A stretch of DNA of 64,000 nucleotides, from NCBI GenBank assembly GCA_013339765.2, contig CM023454.1:142788593-142852592 (forward strand), given 5' to 3'. The position numbers were made by a program, and so were the translations under genes. This DNA is from Haemaphysalis longicornis (Eukaryota; Arthropoda; Arachnida; Ixodida; Ixodidae). Shown here piece by piece: positions 31,050 through 42,048 of the stretch. Within the stretch, counting starts at the first letter, position 1; each line of letters opens with the position of its first letter. Under the pieces are notes generated by a model. The model was not told the DNA's origin. It saw nothing but the letters and a program-made list of their open reading frames with translations, and ran no database searches.

Positions 31050-34000
31050 TCCGTAAAAGATTTAAGTATTATGAAAGATCTAAACGGGCATAAGCATATT
31101 AACTCTATCTACAGAAATCCTAAAACAGCAAGCATCCTACAGTCGAAGTACGCGGGTTAATGTACACTTGAAAAAAATACAGTTTTAACGTCAGAGGCAG
31201 AGAGTAGCAATCACTGCCCATAACCTCTACCCTTTTTCATCGCTGTTGAGGTGGACGCGCTCTGCCGGTTGCGGGCTAGCTGAATTGTCAGGGTGCCCAG
31301 ATGATGACACCAGTGATGGATCCCCAGAGTTTTGTTGGTATTCGTACGGGTATAACGCTCGCCGTGTGACTCTCGCAGTCCGGTCGACAGCCGCTGGTGC
31401 ATAGTCACGGTTACGAATTAGCGCCCCCATCGTTTGGTCGACTGTGGCGGGTCCGCCATTTTACCATGGGGCATATGGTTCAAGGTATCCCTCAATTACT
31501 TCTAAATTTTTCTGATACCTGTCCCCTCGTTATTCCTCCTCTTTTTCGCGTCACCTCTCCATAATACCTGATACTGCTTGCTCCCTCGCTTCCTTCTGCC
31601 ACCCATAGCCTTTTTTTGCCCACTTGCTTATCTCTTTTGTATTGTTTGTCTTTCTCACGCTGAAGGTCACCTCATGAGTTTCACCATCTTTCGTACTGCA
31701 CACGTAACTAATTGCCTAGCTTTTAAAATACGCACAATGGCCCATTTAGAAAGAGGTATTTATAACTCCACCACAAATCTTGCCGCTATAAATAAGGTAG
31801 AATATTGTGTGCCAATTTCTGAATGATTACTGTTTTTTTGACGCAGCAGAGATGGTAAAAAGATTTTTATCCTTCTTCAGGATGGGGTTGAGGTAAGTTT
31901 CATTTTTTCTACATAGCAGCTTTGCTCTAGATGTAGCATATGTACCCTGTGTGATATTGAAACTTTGGCTATAATTGGGATGGCTTATTCTCAGTGAACC
32001 TTCCAAGTGGGTTGTTTGCATTCACAATTCCAAATCGTAACTTCATTTTTCTGAAATTTCTTTTGACATTTTTTGTCCTGTAAACATTCAAAGATTTCAC
32101 AAATAAGCATGCTGCGTTTCCTTGGGAAAGACCTCGACACGATTGCCCGTGCTTTGCACCGTGAATGAAAGACAAATTGTTCCTGCCCGGGCAAGACGCC
32201 TCCTGTAGTCAAACGCGTGCAGTAAGGCGTACACCCGTAGCATTTCTCACTAACAGGTGCTTCCACCCCAGCACTGCGCCCCATGCTTTTTACTGTATTA
32301 TGAAGACCAAACGACCAAGCCGCAACTCAACCTGCATAATTTGAAGTCGCGCCCCTTCATTTCGCCCGTGCGACGACTTTTCTCGGTGTTGGGGGGCCTT
32401 GCTATTGCTGGGGAAGTTCCCATCAATCCCAATATGATGGTCTGTGGTCTCAACCATGACGTGCCTCGACTGACGCTGGTTTATGCATTCACACTTGTTC
32501 AGCGAGATGTCGAGCGGCCCAAAGACGACATAGTTGTAGGTCAGAGGCAGAGCGTGATTCTTCGACCAACGTACTGGTACGAATCGGTGCTTCCAAAACA
32601 GCGCACAAACTTCAGCAGGGGTCAAATAACGTGGTGAAGACGATTGTAGCTGATGACGATCGAAAGAAGGACCAGTCTACAGCCTGACACCGAGTTCTGA
32701 CCCGGGTCGCCAGGTGTGGAGTGAGGTTGAGACGAATCAGATGGTGGCTACGGTCCAAACAGTCTTCCTCAAATATCCAGGACACTGAGGCACTTCCTAA
32801 CTACCAAGATAAATGAAGCTACGTAGAGGACCACGTGGATGTTGGCGGCGGCGTGTAGCCACTGACACCTAAATTATCAGCATAAAGTGAGAATCCGTAA
32901 ACGTGAGTAAGGGTTACCTTTCAAGAAGTTTGAATTTTTGTGCTCTATTTTCTTTCATGGCATGGCGTCAGAAAAGCTATCTATCATTGTCACCATTTCA
33001 TACATTTAGTTTATTGCACCTTGAAAGCAAGAGGTCATTGCGTAATTGGGGAAAACGAGAATCCTCTAACAGAGTACTACTTCATGTAGACAATTAATGC
33101 AGATTATACAGTATAAACGCGGCCAAGGTAGTTTGGCTCAACAAAACCAAATCATGAAGAACGCTTGATTTGAAAAATGAAGTTCAGAAACGTAAGCTAT
33201 ATAAAAAATATATAGCCTGAAGCTCATAATTTGAAATGCTACATAACGCTTTCTTAGCTTGATAAAACGTAAATTCAGAATACTGAACGTAAAAAATCAG
33301 AACATTACACTGGTTTTCGCTACTAGTGGTCATGTCGACAATTTCACTCTTTAAAAAGTTGCCTGAGGGCAGTCTGCCTTTTCTTCTTGAAGACAAGGAG
33401 GAAAATCTTCCAGTGCAACCGGCCTATTTTGGAGATACTCACATTGCCTCCCTCTGAAGAACCTAAATAATGCACAACGTGCGTTTATGAAGCAATCTGT
33501 TGTGTCTGCCTAGCCGTCACAGCGCTTCATCCTCTTTGCCAACGTTGTCACTAGCAGCGTCAGGTTCTGCTATTTTAACTGAGCAATGGTGTCCTCATTT
33601 GCCACAGCCGCACAGGTCACTGCACACGCGTCTGCAGTGGCGTAGTCAGGAGAAACAACGTCTGATAGAAACTGCATCATTGGGGTTTTTGTTGGTTTTA
33701 ATCCCAGCTTTTCTTCAATGTTCTTTTCCACGTTCGTTACTGGCGATGCTTCGTGTGCAGGTCGGGGGTGCGTTTTTCTGGCGACTTGTACGGCATTATG
33801 GCACCGGCGCACTTGCTCATAGTTTGAACTAAAGGTATAAGAGGCTACTCACATTCGAATAATGAGCTTTTGTATACATAGGCTTCTCTGCTGACTTGGC
33901 TCAACCAAACTCTACCGCTAGAGTTATGCAGAAACTCAAATCATTGAAGTTTGATTTCATAATCTTTCACCATATATTCAGTACGCAACCATAAGGCTAT

Positions 34001-35270
34001 AGTTTTTGGTAATTAAAATATATCAACGTAGGATTAGACCTTTTCCTTGATGGTTTCCCTTCAGATTTGAGGCGATTTTGAAGTTTAATGGCGCGAGAAA
34101 AAGCACTCCTTTATTCCAAATTCACTGCTGTTTTTGTGCAATAAAGGTGGACTGGTTAACGCGGGAAGATATTCTCTTTGGTACCTTAGATACTTCGTGC
34201 CTTCAGTGTGGGCAAATTATATTCAGGGAATCTTGTATCCGGGCACAAGACGCGAGTGGCGAAGCTGTTGTATGTGAGCATTGCCGGGCAGATTGTTACG
34301 TTTAGAATCCTTGTGTATTTGCAATAGTTGCGGTGAGAGTAATCATCGTCATGTATGTAGAAGAGGTCGTCATCTTTTTCGAGTGGTGGATGCTAGATCA
34401 TCCTCAGCATTCTAGAATTCCACTTGTTCTTCTCAATCCGCTTGAGGAAGCGGTGCCGGGATCTCCAAATCTTCTCAGTAAGTGTGGTCGCACTCGCGGC
34501 CAGGTCTCGAATTCTCCATAATAACTTCTAGAGACTGTATTTTCATCTTTATCATTAGCACGGCAGTGTTCCTTTATATGCGCGCACGCGCTGGAGTGTT
34601 TCTAGATTGCATGAGCCGGGCACTCAGAGAGCGCCATGAGGCACGCCCCCACAAGCTCTCTCCATTTTCTCGCTGCTCGGTGTTTTCGCCATTTTTGTTA
34701 AAAAACCACAGCGCGTGCCTGGGACCCTCGGCCGTCGTAATAGGGCATGTGCGCACATCAGTTTACTGGTAACGTTTCCTGCAACAGCGAACTTACAGCT
34801 AGTACCAGCAGCTCTGGTGTGTACACGACATCATGCAGGATGCATTGGCGGGAGAAGATAATATGGCGTGATGCCAGTGATTTCTGTTGAAGTTATGCTT
34901 TAGGCTAGTGACACTACTTTTTCACATGAAAAGTGAGAATTCTCAATGTGCTTGGTTCTTTACTAATTTTATTTTTTAATTATGTTTGCTTTGGATGTAT
35001 TCCAGAGGAACGACCAGTAGTAGAGCCTGGGCCACACATAGTTTAAGTGTGCTTGTTCTTTCATCTCGGAAAGTGCAAATAATAAATTTTGACGGAGGGA
35101 TGGAATTGTGCTTAGAATATCTCAGGGGAATGAGTCTACGAGTAGCACAAATGATAAAGATGGTTACAAATGCAGTCCAGATATAGTAATCACTCGTTAA
35201 ATCGAACTTTATCTCGAAATTTCTGCAAAGCCGAAATTTTTCTTGCCGTTGTTACGATCCGCGTATTGGC
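31050..35270. other. Long stretch without supported genes
   Basis: 32257-32637 (plus) and 32290-32625 (minus) are opposite-strand ORFs over the same bases; neither is recognised. 33570-33812 (minus, 80 codons) has coding-like residue use but no known motif. 34078-34305 (plus, 75 codons) is Cys-rich (see separate entry). 31578-31680 is pyrimidine-rich. No tRNA, promoter or element end was recognised. Confidence 0.35.
34078..34305 (+). other. Cys-rich open frame, unknown
   Basis: A 75-codon frame (AAG upstream codon gives no ATG certainty) with spaced Cys pairs: HCCFC, CLQCGQ and CEHCRADC. The spacing is like a treble-clef or binuclear zinc site, but I cannot match a family. There are no neighbours of the same kind and no splice evidence. 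It could be an exon fragment of a decayed gene or chance. Confidence 0.25.
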
Positions 35271-35790
35271 ATTGCAACGACCGTCTGCAAAATTATCGGG
35301 TTCAATCACCTAACACTTCCCGTCGTCTGGTTTTCGCCGGTTCCTGCCCCCACCCGCCCGCCGCCCTTCTTCATCGACGGGGAGAGACAAGGCTTTGTGC
35401 GCAAGGACGTGGGGCGACTAATTCTGCTACTCGACACAAGCTGCTTTACGCGGCTTCGCAGTAACCCAAGCGACCGCCGGCAAAGCAAGTCACGATGAGC
35501 GAGAATGGTGCAGGGACGGATGAACAAAGGCGTGCTGCGTTGCTCCTCCGGCGGCAATCCTCACTGCGAGCCGATCGTGCGGCCGTTTTGTTGTGAGTCC
35601 AAGACGCCTTTGTGCAAGGAACGTTGCACCACCAAAGCCAACCGACTGGCCTGTGAGAGGGAACGTGCCTTCTTTTTGTGAGTTTGCGGACGTCAGTTTC
35701 AGTGCCCCAGATTGGTACGTCCTGACGTCAGCCGAGAAAAAAGGGAAAAGGGGGGTGGAACCCACCTGGTTATTTAAGCTACCACCAATG
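35270..35790. other. GC-rich unassigned stretch with TATA-like box
   Basis: A GC-rich region with an ATG frame at 35494 (MSENGAGTDEQRRAALLLRR) that ends after about 34 codons. TTATTTAAG at 35769-35777 resembles a TATA box just upstream of the LINE 3' fragment. It may be a promoter or part of another element; I could not assign it. Confidence 0.25.
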
Positions 35791-36976
35791 CCGGGGCATA
35801 CATCCAGCGTCCCATCAACGACATGGCGAGCGACGAGTCGCCGATTTTGCCACAGCCGAATTCAGTCCCCCCTTGGGAGGAGGAGTTTATCTGCACCCCC
35901 AAACCCATGTCGATGGTCTGCAGGCAGGACCACTCCAGATGAGAGCGCGCCGCCGCCATGGCGCGAGCCGACCTGCAAGAAGGAGCCATATTCGTGGACG
36001 CCGCCGTCGATGCGACCACCAACCGCATTACCGTTGCTTGTGCAGTTGGGCCAGCGCGGGCGAGCGGAAGTTTCAGTTTGACATCATGCCCAGTACTGTG
36101 CTATGCGAGCTGGAGGTGGTACTACTGGCGGCGAACCACATCGAAGAGCGCTACCAGGCGGAGAACCGAAGCCGGCAATTTACCATATATACTGACAGCA
36201 GAGAGGCGGTGGCAAGACTCGGTGGCACCCCAGTCATCGGATCCGCAAGCCACGTCATCAAGACGATTGCGAAGACACTTCGCACAACGAAATTCATTAC
36301 CTTGCGGGTGGACTGGGTGCCGCGACACGCGCGTGTCGTCGGGAAGGAGGCCGCCCAGGCGTGGTCGAGCGACGAAGAAAGTATCCGCTCCGAACCATTA
36401 CACCCTGTTCCCCCAGCACGGCACGACCCAGACCCTGCGGACGACAGAGCCGCTGCCAAGCAAGAGAGCAGGGCGAAGCTCCGTGCTACTACACCCCATG
36501 ACCCACGACCACTGCCAGGAGGACTTCCTAGAGGGGCCCAAATCCTGCTACACAAAATAAGATCAGGGGCTCCTTTTACGGAGGACATGCTCGCATACGT
36601 TCCCCGGTGCTCACGACACCTGAGAGAACCCCTCGAGATATCCACGGAGACTACCATCGTGACGTGCTCCTCGTGCAACGCGCCAACAAGGCCCACAATG
36701 CAGCAGATGCTGTGGGAGTGCTCGGGGCTCACTGCGGATAGAAGGGCCCATCTTCCGCCGTACATCAACACCCTCCAGGAGGGGGCGTCGCCTCCTCTGG
36801 GCCGGGCTCACCCAAGAGAGACTGTTATGTCCCTGTGGACTTTCGCTTGTACCACGGAGATAAACTGGAGAATGTAGACGCTCTCACTTTTTTTACAGCT
36901 TTCCCCATCCCTTACTAGACCTTCAGTCTCCGCTTCCGAACAAAGAATTATAATAATAATAATATTAATAATAATC
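35780..36976 (+). mobile_element. I-type LINE, 5'-truncated, with (TAA)n tail
   Basis: Contains the end of ORF2 (RNase H plus C-terminal zinc-like tail) and a short 3' UTR, ending in a (TAA)n run at about 36944-36975. Short (TAA)n tails are typical of I-clade LINEs. The 5' boundary near 35780 is approximate. Confidence 0.8.
35873..36877 (+). pseudogene. I-type ORF2 RNase H and C-terminal domain
   Basis: The end of an I-type ORF2. In the first frame PWEEEFICTPKPMS, a stop, then DLQEGAIFVDAAVDATTN gives the first RNase H acidic motif (FVDAA). The downstream frame gives STVLCELEVVLLAANHIEER (second acidic residue, in LCELEV), TIYTDSREAVARL (third), and VDWVPRHARVVGKEAAQ, where the usual NExAD has degraded. 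The tail CSSCNAPTRPTMQQMLWEC is the zinc-finger-like C-terminus of I-clade proteins. One frameshift lies near 36050 and one in-frame TGA near 35938. The native start lies upstream and has been lost. Confidence 0.8.
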
Positions 36977-37629
36977 TCGTGCGCCCAGGAGCGCAGAACC
37001 CTGTTCACGCAGTCAAACGCCGTGTAAATACCTGTATATGAAGTTTATTTTTTCGACCTACTCGGCCACAATGTTTGCCCAAACTCTGGATCAACAAACG
37101 CAATCACAGGTCACGCTGCCAGGTCCCCAACACCGTGCAATGTCCTGCTATACGCGCCTTGTATACGTCCCCGTTAATCTCGAAACGTTTTTTCGGAGGA
37201 CCACGTATATGTCAATCTGGCGGTAGGTCATTGGCAAATGTTCTCGAATGCTCGATGACATTTGCTCGATGAAAAGCCTGCAAGTCGCACGCTCACGTGT
37301 AAACGAAGAGTTTTGTAGTAGCTGCGTTACCTTTCCTTCCGCAAAACTGCAACTCGTATGCCAAATGAAGTCATGGTTGTCTATAAAACATCGCATAGAT
37401 AAAAATAGGTTTTAGTACCTGTGATATGCTCCATAAGATGGAAAGATTCCAGTACGTTTTCTGGTTAGATGGTAACCGGCTTTATATAACGTAATGATAC
37501 ATGAGATTTTCACTCGCGCGGAACATACCCGTTAAAAAGATGTGTTATGAGGGCTGTAAGGGAACGATTTTAAAGAGCAAATTATTTCTTCACAGTTAAT
37601 CATCGAAATATTCCCACTACCAGACGAAT
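36977..37629. other. No recognisable gene
   Basis: AT-rich sequence between two LINEs; short ORFs only. Confidence 0.4.
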
Positions 37630-37648
37630 ATAGGGGTTGGGCTCGGGG

Positions 37649-38072
37649 TTGGGCTCGGCAGCACGCACGCGATGCGCCGCTCTTACAACTTCCCGCTACT
37701 TTTCACGCAGGTTGCAGCATTTGTCTGCTCCACGCATTCCTTGGTTGGAGCGACGCACGCAGCTGGCGCAACCTTGCTTCATTTCCCTGTGCCGAACCGA
37801 TGTTCCCCCCTCGTGGACCCAGCGGTGTGGCAGTTCAACGTTTCATCTCCCCCTGGACCATGGTTTGACCAATTCTGCTCCATTCCTGGTCCTTTCCACG
37901 AGTCAGCACCCAGCATATCTTCGTCGACGTCAGCATCACGTGTGACTGATTCGTCAACGACACCAGACCACCACCGGATAAAGCTAGCCACAGCGAGGGC
38001 ACCGTTTGTTGGGCTCGGCAGCACGCACGCGATGCGCCGCTCTTACAACTTCCCGCTACTTTTCACGCAGGT
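37649..38072 (+). repeat. 360-bp-spaced direct repeat in LINE 5' region
   Basis: An identical 62-bp block starting TTGGGCTCGGCAGCACGCAC and ending CTACTTTTCACGCAGGT stands at 37649-37712 and 38009-38072. Repeated 5' monomers often act as promoters in LINEs. Both copies contain an ATG in the ORF1 frame (37672 and 38032). Each copy ends CAG|GT, and the second is followed by AAAT, giving a consensus-like 5' splice site. Confidence 0.9.
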
Positions 38073-38154
38073 AAATAATCGCTTTGCCTTACTTGCACCG
38101 CGTACTCGCTACCGTGCTTTGTTAGTGCTGCCGAGCCCATGCTGCTGTGTTACT

Positions 38155-38946
38155 ATGGTTTGTGACTGTTGCCGCGTTATATCAGAGTTATTGTTGTTGT
38201 TGTCGGGAGATATTGAACTGAACCCTGGCCCTAACACTCGCGCTGCCCCTGCAGAGGATTCCTCTGAAATTGTGAAACTTCTCCAGCAACTACAGTCTGG
38301 TCAAGCGTCTCTTCTCGCTGAAGTTAAATCAATTCAAGCTAAGCTCTCCGAAACAGATCTCATGTTTACTGAAATTAAGGAGAGACTATCTAAGATTGAA
38401 GACGACTGTTCCTCTTTAAAGAGCGTAAAAAGTGAAGTTCAAACCGTCCGAACCCTAGCAGAGGGTAATGCGTCAGAGATTGCCAAGTTAGTGTCTAGGA
38501 TGGACGATTCTGACGACAGGGCACGGCGATCCAACCTCTTGTTCTTTGGTGTCACAGATAGCTTCAACGAAACTTGGGCACAGTCAGAAAGTTCTGTAAT
38601 TAATGTATGCAGTACGAACCTGCAAATTGAGGTGGCACCAATAGATATCGAGCGTGCTCACAGGCTTGGTAAGTTTGTTGCCGGTAAGAACAGGCCTATT
38701 ATTGTCAAGTTCTCCCACTTTAAAGTTAAAAACGCCATCCTCTCCAACGCCAAGAACCTGAAAGATACGGACTTTAGTATTTCCGAAGACTATTCGCCAA
38801 ACACTCGCTTAGCCCGTAAAAATTTGCTGCAGTTTGCTAACTCTCAAAAGAAATCTTTTAAACTTCGTTACGACAAGCTTACGATCGGCGACACAACTTT
38901 TGTATTTGATCACAGCTCTAACAGTGTTGTTCCGCGCCAAGTATAG
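38155..38946 (+). CDS. CR1-like ORF1 with N-terminal 2A motif
   Basis: Predicted RNA-binding chaperone of the LINE. The frame is open from 37672 (424 codons). ATGs at 37672 and 38032 lie in the repeated 5' block, so I choose 38155, giving 263 residues. Residues 1-26 read MVCDCCRVISELLLLL then SGDIELNPGP: a Leu-rich stretch capped by a perfect DxExNPGP 2A motif (38209-38232). In 2A peptides the ribosome skips the bond between the last Gly and Pro. Residues about 40-125 are a likely coiled coil (heptad Leu/Ile, Lys/Glu-rich). Residues about 128-230 form an RRM-like/transposase-22-like region with RSNLLFFGV, IERAHRLG and RPIIVKFSHFK. The TAG at 38944-38946 is followed in frame by ORF2. Confidence 0.85.
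   Translation: MVCDCCRVISELLLLLSGDIELNPGPNTRAAPAEDSSEIVKLLQQLQSGQASLLAEVKSIQAKLSETDLMFTEIKERLSKIEDDCSSLKSVKSEVQTVRTLAEGNASEIAKLVSRMDDSDDRARRSNLLFFGVTDSFNETWAQSESSVINVCSTNLQIEVAPIDIERAHRLGKFVAGKNRPIIVKFSHFKVKNAILSNAKNLKDTDFSISEDYSPNTRLARKNLLQFANSQKKSFKLRYDKLTIGDTTFVFDHSSNSVVPRQV
38209..38232 (+). other. 2A ribosome-skipping motif DIELNPGP
   Basis: GAT ATT GAA CTG AAC CCT GGC CCT encodes all conserved 2A residues (D-x-E-x-N-P-G-P). The break point would lie between GGC at 38227-38229 and CCT at 38230-38232. The preceding residues are hydrophobic (ELLLLLSG), as in N-terminal 2A sequences reported in some other LINEs. Known function in the family is assumed; activity in this copy is inferred. 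Confidence 0.85.
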
Positions 38947-41762
38947 CCACTAATCAAGAGCAAAAAACCCTCGAATGCTACTGCCCTGTCGTGTCTTTAT
39001 ACTAATATCAGGAGTGTTCTACCCAAATGTGATTCGCTTCATGCCCTCATTGATACCATGGAATGTAATCTCATTGCTCTAACCGAAACGTGGCTCAGTG
39101 CTTCAATAAGCGACTCCGAAATTGAATCTGCATTTCCTAACTTTGACATTTTTCGCTGCGATCGTTCTGGTAAACGGGGCGGCGGGGTACTGATAGCTGC
39201 TCACAGCAGCTTACAGTGCTCCGTAATAAACGTTCCTTCCCCACTTGAACTGCTCTTTGTGCGCTGCAATTCGTCCTATCCCCCAATTACCATTGGTGTT
39301 TGCTACCGCCCGCCCGACGCTGACCATTCCTTTGTCATTCATCTGCATGAAGCGCTTCGTTCTTTAATTTCTTCCCATCGCCAGGCTTCTTTTCTTTTGT
39401 TCGGCGATTTTAACCTTCCAGCAATCAATTGGTCAAATCTTGCAGCGTCAACTGTGAGGCATAACATAGAAGCTGATTTTGTTAACACGTGCCTCACTTT
39501 TGGTTTAACTCAACTCGTCACAAATCCGACAAGACAGACGGACCACACTTCATCGATCCTTGACCTTGTGCTTTCATCTAACCCAGATAGCGTTTCGTCT
39601 ATTTCATATCACCCAGGACTATCGGACCACTCTATCATCCACGTTTCAGTTGAAGGCGATGTGCCCGTCCAGCCGCGAATTAGAAAAACGATAACCTTAT
39701 ACGACAAAGGCGATTACGGTAGTATGAATGCGGAACTTGAGGATTTTTATGCAGATTTTGTTCCAAACTTTTTTGACCGTTCTGTTGAAAGTAACTGGTT
39801 ACTCTTCAAAAATAAATTAGAGACTCTAATAAAAAAATACATCCCCACTATTTCTGTGACTGAACGATCAACGTCTCCCTGGTTTAATAACTCACTTAAG
39901 CGCCTTAAGAACAAAAAGAAGCGGCAATATAAAGCGGCTAAAATAAAAAACAATGCTAGTGCTTGGGACAGGTATCGCCAATCTGAGAAACTTTTCCTAT
40001 CGCTTTCGGCTAAAGCTAAACGGTCTTTCTTCTCTACATCTCTGCCCACCATGCTACAGAATAACCCTAAACAATTCTGGAAAGCAATAAATCCGAACCA
40101 TTCAAAACCCATCTGCTTGTATGACGAACATAATTGTCCGATTCCAGTGTCTGATGTTGCCCGTAAATTAAATTCTACCTTTTGCTCGGCGTTCACAAAG
40201 GAGCCCGATACAGAATTACCGAACTTTCCTTTCTACGATCACCCAATCATGCCCGGCATTACCTTTGAGGCTAACGGTATCTTGAAACTGATTGAATCGC
40301 TCAAGCTCACTTCTTCATCAGGCGTGGATGGCATCAATTCCAAAATCCTCAAAAATACTAAACACATATCCAGTATTATACTCTCGCTCATTTTCCAACA
40401 GTCGCTATCATCTGGAGTGGTCCCGCAGGACTGGAAGGTGGGCAAGATCATTCCAGTACCAAAAAAAGGTAATCCATCGTCACAAAACAGCTACCGTCCT
40501 ATTTCGCTTACTAGTATCTCGTGTAAACTCATGGAACATGTTATTTATTCCCACATTACAAAATTCTTAACGTCCCTTAACTTTTTCCACCCCAATCAAC
40601 ATGGCTTTCTTAAAGGACTATCATGCGACACCCAGTTAGCTTTATTTATTAACGACTTAAGTACTAACCTGGACAAGAATGTACCTGTAGACTCCTTATT
40701 TCTAGATTTCGAGAAGGCATTTGATAAAGTCCCACATAACAGATTATTTCTAAAGTTATCTCGTCTAAACCTTGACCCCGCTGTATTTGCTTGGCTGCAA
40801 AATTTTCTAACTAACCGTAAGCAGTTTGTATTCGCCAACTCACACTCTTCTAGCCTATCTCCCGTTCTCTCAGGAGTGCCTCAAGGAACAGTTCTGGGAC
40901 CCTTGCTATTCCTAATTTACATCAACGACTTGCCAACTAATATCCAGTCTAACATACGTCTTTTCGCTGATGATTGCGTCCTATATCGTCCCATCTACAA
41001 TAGCAATGATAATATAATTCTCCAGCGCGACCTTAATATTATTAAAAATTGGTGCGATACATGGTTAATGTCTTTAACGTCACTAAAACTTCAGCAGTGT
41101 CATTCCATCGCAGGCCGGCCTACATTTCGCATTGCTATGTAATTGGCAATTGTAACGTTTCGTCTGTAAAAACCTATAAGTATCTAGGCGTAACTTTAAC
41201 CCAGGATCTTACTTGGACAACTCACATTACTAACGTGACCAATGATTCCAATCGCGTTCTTGGGTACTTGCGCCGAAATTTACGTTTTTGTTCTACATCC
41301 GTCAAATTGCTAACCTATCAAACACTTATACGACCTAAACTCGAATACGCATGTGCAATCTGGGATCCCCACCTTTCTAACTTATCTAATACACTTGAAT
41401 CTGTACAAAACCGTGCGGCAAGGTTTATTTTTTCGGACTATTCCTATCACACGAGCGTCACTAATCTAAAAAGTCAAGCTAATCTTCCTCTACTAGAAAC
41501 AAGGCGCAAAGTTAGGCGGCTCTGCTTGTTTCATAAGTTTTATCATTCTCGAACAGCTCCCAACGTCATTAAAGAAGTACATCGTCACTCTGACCGCGTC
41601 CACCACCCATTGGCTGTTTACCCAGGAAAGACGCTCACCTCTGCCCATCAGAATTCTTTTTTCATAAAATCAGCCAAAGACTGGAATGACCTTCCCGCCG
41701 AAGCCGTGGTCCACTCCAGTCCCATCCGTTTTCACCAAGCCGTCGAAGAAATTTTGTACTGA
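38947..41762 (+). pseudogene. CR1-like ORF2: endonuclease and reverse transcriptase
   Basis: Nicks target DNA and copies LINE RNA at the nick. The frame continues from ORF1 after one TAG. Endonuclease: YTNIRSVLPKCDSLHALID, LTETWL, RRGGG-like KRGGGVLIA, FGDFNLPAINW and the final GLSDHSIIH, all intact. RT: SSSGVDGI, NSYRPISLTS, FLDFEKAFDKVPH, SGVPQGTVLGPLLF and RLFADDCVLYR (catalytic FADD). The first ATG after the TAG is at 39058, inside the endonuclease and after TNIRSV, so it is a poor native start. A one-base loss in TCTTTAACG (about 41073-41077) shifts the frame. The last 230 residues (YKYLGVTLTQD, RPKLEYACAIWD) run on in another frame to a TGA at 41760-41762. Confidence 0.85.
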
Positions 41763-42048
41763 CTTTCAACCACTGTATTATTAATGTATGCCCACCCCTC
41801 ATGTAAAACCCCTGTACAGGGGCCTTTGAGGTATAATAAATAAATAAATAAATAAATATTCGATTTGAGGCTAAAACGTACTGGTGTGAATAGGTTTGAC
41901 TAACAATGATGAAAAGGGCGACCTTTAAATGCTTGATCGTGCAGTGAACACTCCTGTACTAAATGACGGACTACCCGACACTCGTAAAAGCAGCGTATAG
42001 AATATAGTGGCAATGTTTTCGTCGTCCCGGGAGACCTTAAAGGAAATA

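Larger units (their letters stand above)
37630..41860 (+). mobile_element. CR1-like LINE, near-intact
   Basis: About 4.2 kb: a 5' region with a 360-bp direct repeat, ORF1 with a 2A motif, ORF2 (endonuclease and RT) in the same frame after one TAG, and a 3' UTR ending TAATAAATAAATAAATAAAT. CR1 affiliation is based on the FADD-box RT, the YKYLGV and RPKLEYACA thumb motifs and the lack of RNase H. Only one clear frameshift (about 41075) breaks ORF2. This is the youngest-looking LINE in the window. No target-site duplication was found by eye. Confidence 0.85.

Noticed and set aside
30482..31093. 203-codon plus-strand ORF
   Set aside because: It lies antisense across the LTRs and interior of the miniature LTR element. 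The LTR structure explains the sequence, and the ORF reflects a stop-poor GC-rich region.
36151..36771. 206-codon minus-strand ORF
   Set aside because: Exact antisense shadow of the I-type RNase H coding region, which has clear motifs on the plus strand.
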